Assembly (NCBI RefSeq): GCF_000186365.1
Contig: NC_014961.1
Coordinates: forward strand, 992,001-1,056,000
Direction: 5' to 3'
Source: Desulfurococcus mucosus DSM 2162
Lineage (GTDB): Archaea; Thermoproteota; Thermoprotei_A; Sulfolobales; Desulfurococcaceae
DNA: 64,000 nucleotides
The notes under the pieces are model-generated. The model had not been told where the DNA came from, made no database searches, and saw only the letters and a list, made by a program, of their open reading frames with translations. The translations under genes and the position numbers were made by a program. This document shows positions 60,867 through 64,000 of this stretch, one piece after another (within the stretch, counting starts at the first letter, position 1; the number at the start of each line of letters is the position of its first letter).

Positions 60867-61220
60867 ATGGTGGAGCACTACGCTATAGACGTTAACTCCC
60901 CAGGGGCGGAAGCCCTGGGAAACCTGGTTAAGAAGCTGGCTGACGCAGGGTGTAGGGAGGTTGAGACAGGCGTGGGCAAACCCAGGCTTTTCTACTGTGG
61001 CGAGGACTCCTTCACGTTGATCACATTAATCAAGGACTCACTACTAATAGACCTCGTCAACCCGCCGGGCAGGCTCCTCGACGAAGTACTCAGCACCCTA
61101 CCACCCTCCCAGACGCTCATAAGGATCCTTGAAAGAGGCTTCGAAGCCCCGTCCCCCCGGGGCCCTGAGAGGCCGTGGGACGGGGGTTTTAAACGGGGGA
61201 GAACCCCGCCTTCCTACTGA
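60867..61220 (+). CDS. protein of unknown function
   Basis: 117 residues. MVEHYAIDVNSPGAEALGNLVKKLADAGCREVETG is a plausible helix-strand start; LFYCGEDSFTLITLIKDSLLIDLVNPPGRLLDEVLSTLPPSQTLIRILERG continues the alpha/beta pattern. A low-complexity, proline/glycine/arginine tail follows. No family recognised. ATG 60867 follows the previous stop by 4 bp, so translation may be coupled. The 3' end overlaps the convergent DUF2283-like gene by 32 bp. Confidence 0.62.
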   Translation: MVEHYAIDVNSPGAEALGNLVKKLADAGCREVETGVGKPRLFYCGEDSFTLITLIKDSLLIDLVNPPGRLLDEVLSTLPPSQTLIRILERGFEAPSPRGPERPWDGGFKRGRTPPSY

Positions 61221-61446
61221 AGTTCATGACCATTATGGAGAGTATCCTGCCCTGCTTCACCCTGAAAGCCGTGTCCCCGTCCTCGCCGAGTATTTCTTCA
61301 TCGGCCTCCTGCTCTTCATCAGTGAAGTATATGTAGAGTATGTCGCTCTGCTGATCGTACTCGAAGACTATTTTCTCCGGGTTCTCCACGTAGTACCTCC
61401 TGCCCTCCAAGACCACGCCACCTTCACAGTGGTGATGCCACGACAT
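61189..61446 (-). CDS. DUF2283-like small protein
   Basis: 85 residues. FEYDQQSDILYIYFTDEEQEADEEILGEDGDTAFRVKQGRILSIMVMNF follows the DUF2283 pattern (YD...DxLYI...G...GxIxxIxI), a small beta-rich family of unknown function, sometimes found near toxin-antitoxin loci. Here it is preceded by a cysteine-rich small protein with a 23-bp overlap. The ATG at 61446 has no strong ribosome-binding site, so translational coupling to the upstream gene or a later GTG are options. Confidence 0.75.
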   Translation of the reverse strand: MSWHHHCEGGVVLEGRRYYVENPEKIVFEYDQQSDILYIYFTDEEQEADEEILGEDGDTAFRVKQGRILSIMVMNFSRKAGFSPV

Positions 61447-61741
61447 CCGCGAAGTCTAAGGGTAGGGGCATGTTTTTAGACTTGTATTCATCGTACTTCT
61501 TCTCCAGGAACGACTTGAAGACCGGGCATATATCGAACTTGCCGTCCCTCTCACACTTAGTCCCCATTAGCAGGAAGCACATCTTCGTCCTCTTATCGTA
61601 GTAGGGGCATATCTTATGGTACTGTTTAGCGCTCCTCATAATCCTGTTTATCCAGCGCTGCTTCTCGTCAGCAGGCTTCTTCTCCTGCTTCTCCATCAAG
61701 GCCTCATCAAGCTCCTTATCGGATATCCTGGTGTCAGCCAT
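61424..61741 (-). CDS. small four-cysteine protein of unknown function
   Basis: About 105 residues from ATG 61741, preceded by GGAGGGTGG. An acidic/lysine-rich helical N-terminus (DKELDEALMEKQEKKPADEKQRWINRIMRSAKQYHK) is followed by KICPYYDKRTKMCFLLMGTKCERDGKFDICPVFKSFLEKKYDEY, where four cysteines (CPYY, MCFL, KCER, ICPVF) could bind zinc or iron-sulfur. The spacing C-x8-C-x6-C-x8-C resembles no family I can name. It begins an operon with the DUF2283-like gene. The minus-strand TATA is probably AGATTAAAC at about 61770-61778. Confidence 0.72.
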   Translation of the reverse strand: MADTRISDKELDEALMEKQEKKPADEKQRWINRIMRSAKQYHKICPYYDKRTKMCFLLMGTKCERDGKFDICPVFKSFLEKKYDEYKSKNMPLPLDFADVVASPL

Positions 61742-61887
61742 GTCGACCACCCTCCTAGTGGAGACATGTGTTTAATCTCTAATAAGTCTGTCTGCAAGCC
61801 GCACCCAATGAACCCACCGTGCACGCCATGGTACAGCATAATAACCGTTAACCACAGGGATCCAGGAGTGATGGAGGGGCGCTGGGA

Positions 61888-63030
61888 GTGAGGGATCTAC
61901 TGGTCAAGCCCTACGGTAGCCTCGCCGACGCCTTGGTTGAAGGGTTGAGGAGGCCTCCGCGACGCATGTATCTACGGGTGAACACATTGAGGATCACCCC
62001 GGTTAGGCTGGTCGAGCTCTTAAGGAGCCGGGGAGTACAGGCATACATGGATGAACACGTTGAGGAAGCAGTCTACGTGGAGGTGGAGGGCCCCTTCCCC
62101 CTTGAATGCAATGCTGAAAACCGCGTGGTCGTCGATGAGAAAACAGCTGTATCCCTAATGCTCGGCGCAAACCTCTACCGTCCAGGAGTGGTTAAGTCAA
62201 GCTCCTTCAGGAAGGGGGATAGGCTTCTCGCTGTGACCAGGCATGGGACCCCGGTTGCATGCCTGGAGGCGACAGTATCCTCGAGAAGCCTCCACAGGGC
62301 TGAGAAAGGCTTGGTGGCGTACAATACGTCCTCACCGTTCAGGGCTCCCCGGCTAAGTGAGCTCGACATCTACTCGCAGGGGCTCTTCTACCCGCAGGGA
62401 TACCCGAGCATTGGGACATCGAGGATCCTGGGGCCGGAGCCCGGTGAGCTAGTAGTAGACATGAATGCCTCGCCCGGGGGTAAGACAAGCCATATAGTCC
62501 AGTTGACAAGGGGTAGGGCACTGGTCGTGGCCTTCGACAGGAGCCCCGGGAAGGTTGAGAAGCTTAAAGAGACGCTTACAAACCTGGGTTTGAATCTAAA
62601 TGTGATCGCCGTCCCCTACGACTCACGGTATGCGCATTTAGACTTCAAGCTAGCCGGTAAAGCGGACAGGGTTCTCGTCGACCCACCATGCAGTAACCTC
62701 GGCGTCAGACCCAGGCTCGTAGACGACAGGGGCGTCAGGGATGTAGCCAGCCTCTCAAGCTACCAGAGGCAGTTCCTTAAGGCGGCTGCCAGGGTGGTGA
62801 AGCCTGGTGGCTACATTGTTTACTCGACGTGCACGCTTACCCTTGAGGAAAACGAGGAGAACATAGTGTACGCTGTCGAAGAGCTTGGATTGGAGAGCGT
62901 GGAGCTTGAATCCAGCCCGCCGTTCTCGGAGAAGACCTCTTACAGGGGGGTCGTGGGCTACAGGTATACCCCGCTAAGCGGCGACATGCCGGGGCACTTC
63001 ATCGCATTGCTGAGGAAGCCCGCCTCCTAG
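61888..63030 (+). CDS. NSUN6-like RNA m5C methyltransferase (NOL1/NOP2/Sun family with PUA domain)
   Basis: 380 residues from GTG 61888. An N-terminal RRMYLRVNTLRI block precedes a PUA-like insertion (ENRVVVDEKTAVSLMLGANLYRPGVVKSSSFRKGDRLLAVTRHGTPVA, about residues 75-130). The SAM domain follows, with MNASPGGKTSHIVQL, AFDRSPGKVEKL, VDPPCSNLG (TC/PC catalytic cysteine) and YSTCTLTLEENEENI (second cysteine). It methylates cytosine in tRNA or rRNA; the PUA arrangement is like NSUN6, which acts on C72 of the tRNA acceptor. Target RNA is not proven. The 3' end overlaps nob1 by 32 bp (convergent). Confidence 0.9.
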   Translation: MRDLLVKPYGSLADALVEGLRRPPRRMYLRVNTLRITPVRLVELLRSRGVQAYMDEHVEEAVYVEVEGPFPLECNAENRVVVDEKTAVSLMLGANLYRPGVVKSSSFRKGDRLLAVTRHGTPVACLEATVSSRSLHRAEKGLVAYNTSSPFRAPRLSELDIYSQGLFYPQGYPSIGTSRILGPEPGELVVDMNASPGGKTSHIVQLTRGRALVVAFDRSPGKVEKLKETLTNLGLNLNVIAVPYDSRYAHLDFKLAGKADRVLVDPPCSNLGVRPRLVDDRGVRDVASLSSYQRQFLKAAARVVKPGGYIVYSTCTLTLEENEENIVYAVEELGLESVELESSPPFSEKTSYRGVVGYRYTPLSGDMPGHFIALLRKPAS

Positions 63031-63520
63031 TCAAGGGGGTCCCGCAGAGAGGACACGTCTTCTCACCCGGCTTAGCTGGAACATACCCGCATGTAGGGCA
63101 ATACTCCAAGTACTCTCTCCCAGTCCTGATACCCCTGGTTCTCAGGGGCTTGAATGATACCCCTAGGTGTAGGAGCAGGTTTTGGAGACTGTAGTCGTCT
63201 GTCACAACGATGACCTTGCCTCTCCCACTGAGCATTACGGCGAGTGACGCGATGCTTAAATCGGTCTCCGAGAGCCTTGAAACCTCACCTATCCTCCTAG
63301 CCTCCTCGAGGACCCTGGAGTAGGATGACTCATCGGGGTCAAGCACCTCGAGGAGGCCTGCTTCAAGCGCATCTGTCAAAGCCGCCTTGTTCTCCTCGTC
63401 CACCACCTCGCCTGCCGCCAGCCTCGTAGTGTAGACCCTGTAGAGGTGGTGTGGCAGGAGCCTATAGTACTTGGCTAGTAAGCCCCCTGTATCCAGGATG
63501 ACTATTATGCTAGTATACAA
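62999..63520 (-). CDS. nob1: rRNA maturation endonuclease Nob1
   Basis: 173 residues. The N-terminal PIN nuclease domain begins VILDTGGLLAKYYRLLP, with acidic residues in LDTG, SETDLSIASLAV and VTDDYSLQNLLLHLG. A C-terminal zinc ribbon (CPTCGYVP...CPLCGTPL) follows. Nob1 makes the final 3' cut of 16S-type rRNA during small-subunit maturation. The start is ATG 63520, which overlaps the end of the NAD kinase gene by 11 bp, so the two are in one operon; later starts such as VILDTGG are also possible. Confidence 0.92.
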   Translation of the reverse strand: MYTSIIVILDTGGLLAKYYRLLPHHLYRVYTTRLAAGEVVDEENKAALTDALEAGLLEVLDPDESSYSRVLEEARRIGEVSRLSETDLSIASLAVMLSGRGKVIVVTDDYSLQNLLLHLGVSFKPLRTRGIRTGREYLEYCPTCGYVPAKPGEKTCPLCGTPLTRRRASSAMR

Positions 63521-64000
63521 CTCTCCTCTTACCCAGGACTATTTTTATCAGGTCGCGGCCACTGCTGAATCTAACGAGCTTCAAGAAGCCTACACCACCT
63601 GTTATCCTTACAGGCTCCCTCCTGTCAAGCAGCCTCATTTTCTCACCGTCCACGTAGAGCACCGTGTAACCCCTTGAAGCCGCCTCGACAACGCTCACAT
63701 AGGCCGGCAGCGTTATCGAGGGTATGCCGAGCTGCATCGGGTTCAAGTGCGTTAACACTAGTTCATCGCCCCAGCCGGCTACAAGGGGGCCTCTAGCAGA
63801 TAGGTTATAGCCGGCTGAGCCAGGCGCCGTGCTCACGATGAAGCCGTCTCCCTCAAAGTCGTACCTCGAGTAGACGCCGGCTGAACGCACCGTCACCGTG
63901 AACCCTATCACCCTACCCATGTCCATGTTCAACACGGCTGCCTCGTTCAGGAAGTACACGCATCTATCCCTTACGCAAACCCTGCCCCTCGGGTAGAGTT
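63510..64000 (-). CDS. NAD kinase (C-terminal part; 5' end outside window)
   Basis: The frame is open to the right edge, so the first domain and true start are missing. The segment YFLNEAAVLN corresponds to the substrate-binding ALNE region, followed by YDFEGDGFIVSTAPGSAGYNLSARGPLV, the characteristic DGxxVSTPTGSTAY-like loop of NAD kinase, and the C-terminal LVLTHLNPMQLGIPSITLP, where HxxxP-type features are replaced by THLNPMQL. It makes NADP from NAD. A second, unrelated-branch NAD kinase-like gene is at 16624-17769. Co-transcribed with nob1. Confidence 0.9.
   Translation of the reverse strand, partial: LYPRGRVCVRDRCVYFLNEAAVLNMDMGRVIGFTVTVRSAGVYSRYDFEGDGFIVSTAPGSAGYNLSARGPLVAGWGDELVLTHLNPMQLGIPSITLPAYVSVVEAASRGYTVLYVDGEKMRLLDRREPVRITGGVGFLKLVRFSSGRDLIKIVLGKRRVVY

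Overview
The window is most likely chromosomal DNA of a hyperthermophilic crenarchaeon, probably a GC-rich Desulfurococcaceae-like member of the Desulfurococcales. The evidence is archaeal-type information genes (RpoK, L40e, aRF1, thermosome, Nob1, AGOG, type IA topoisomerase), deoxyhypusine synthase, tRNA genes with short introns at position 37/38, many GTG/TTG starts, TATA boxes about 25-30 bp upstream of starts, GGTG/GGAGG ribosome-binding sites, non-phosphorylating GAPDH, isopentenyl phosphate kinase and very long CRISPR arrays. Genus assignment is an inference; no database search was possible.

Layout. 1-8111: the end of a NuoH-like membrane subunit, deoxyhypusine synthase, three tRNAs (two with introns), a DASS transporter, an AbrB-PhoU regulator, a candidate structured RNA and a tldE/tldD pair. 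8147-11300: leader plus CRISPR array 1 (47 repeats, 46 spacers), which stops 22 bp from a tRNA-Arg gene. 11413-36169: housekeeping genes (EndoV, L40e, aRF1, glutamine amidotransferase, a PPP phosphatase with two paralogous helical proteins, thermosome, rpoK, site-2 protease, topoisomerase, signal peptidase cluster, enolase, IPK, GAPN, MGMT, MoaB, HAD). 36285-40539: a near-identical leader and CRISPR array 2 (64 repeats, 63 spacers). 40657-42210: an AT-rich secreted-protein gene unlike its surroundings, followed by a decayed solitary CRISPR repeat (42528-42552) and two tRNAs. 42838-64000: pyrophosphatase, sucCD, a purine-salvage operon (phosphoribosyltransferase, MTAP, SIS-like), flavin reductase, tRNA-Leu, RimK-like ligase, a secreted glycoprotein candidate, a C/D-box sRNA, PflX-type radical SAM, ValS, PHP, ferredoxin, AGOG/HD/CitG-like cluster, small zinc proteins, an NSUN6-like methyltransferase, Nob1 and part of NAD kinase.

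How the parts work together. Translation and ribosome maturation genes are spread throughout. Enolase and GAPN belong to the modified glycolysis of these archaea, IPK to isoprenoid lipid synthesis, and MTAP with the phosphoribosyltransferase to methylthioadenosine/purine recycling. EndoV, AGOG and MGMT form a hot-environment DNA-repair set. No cas gene is present, so both arrays must be served by proteins encoded elsewhere.

The most unusual region is the CRISPR pair. The two arrays share a leader but differ at the first repeat base in every copy (A in all 47, G in all 64). They carry one pair of spacers against homologous coding sequence. Array 2 appears to have been followed by an inserted foreign gene and a relic repeat.
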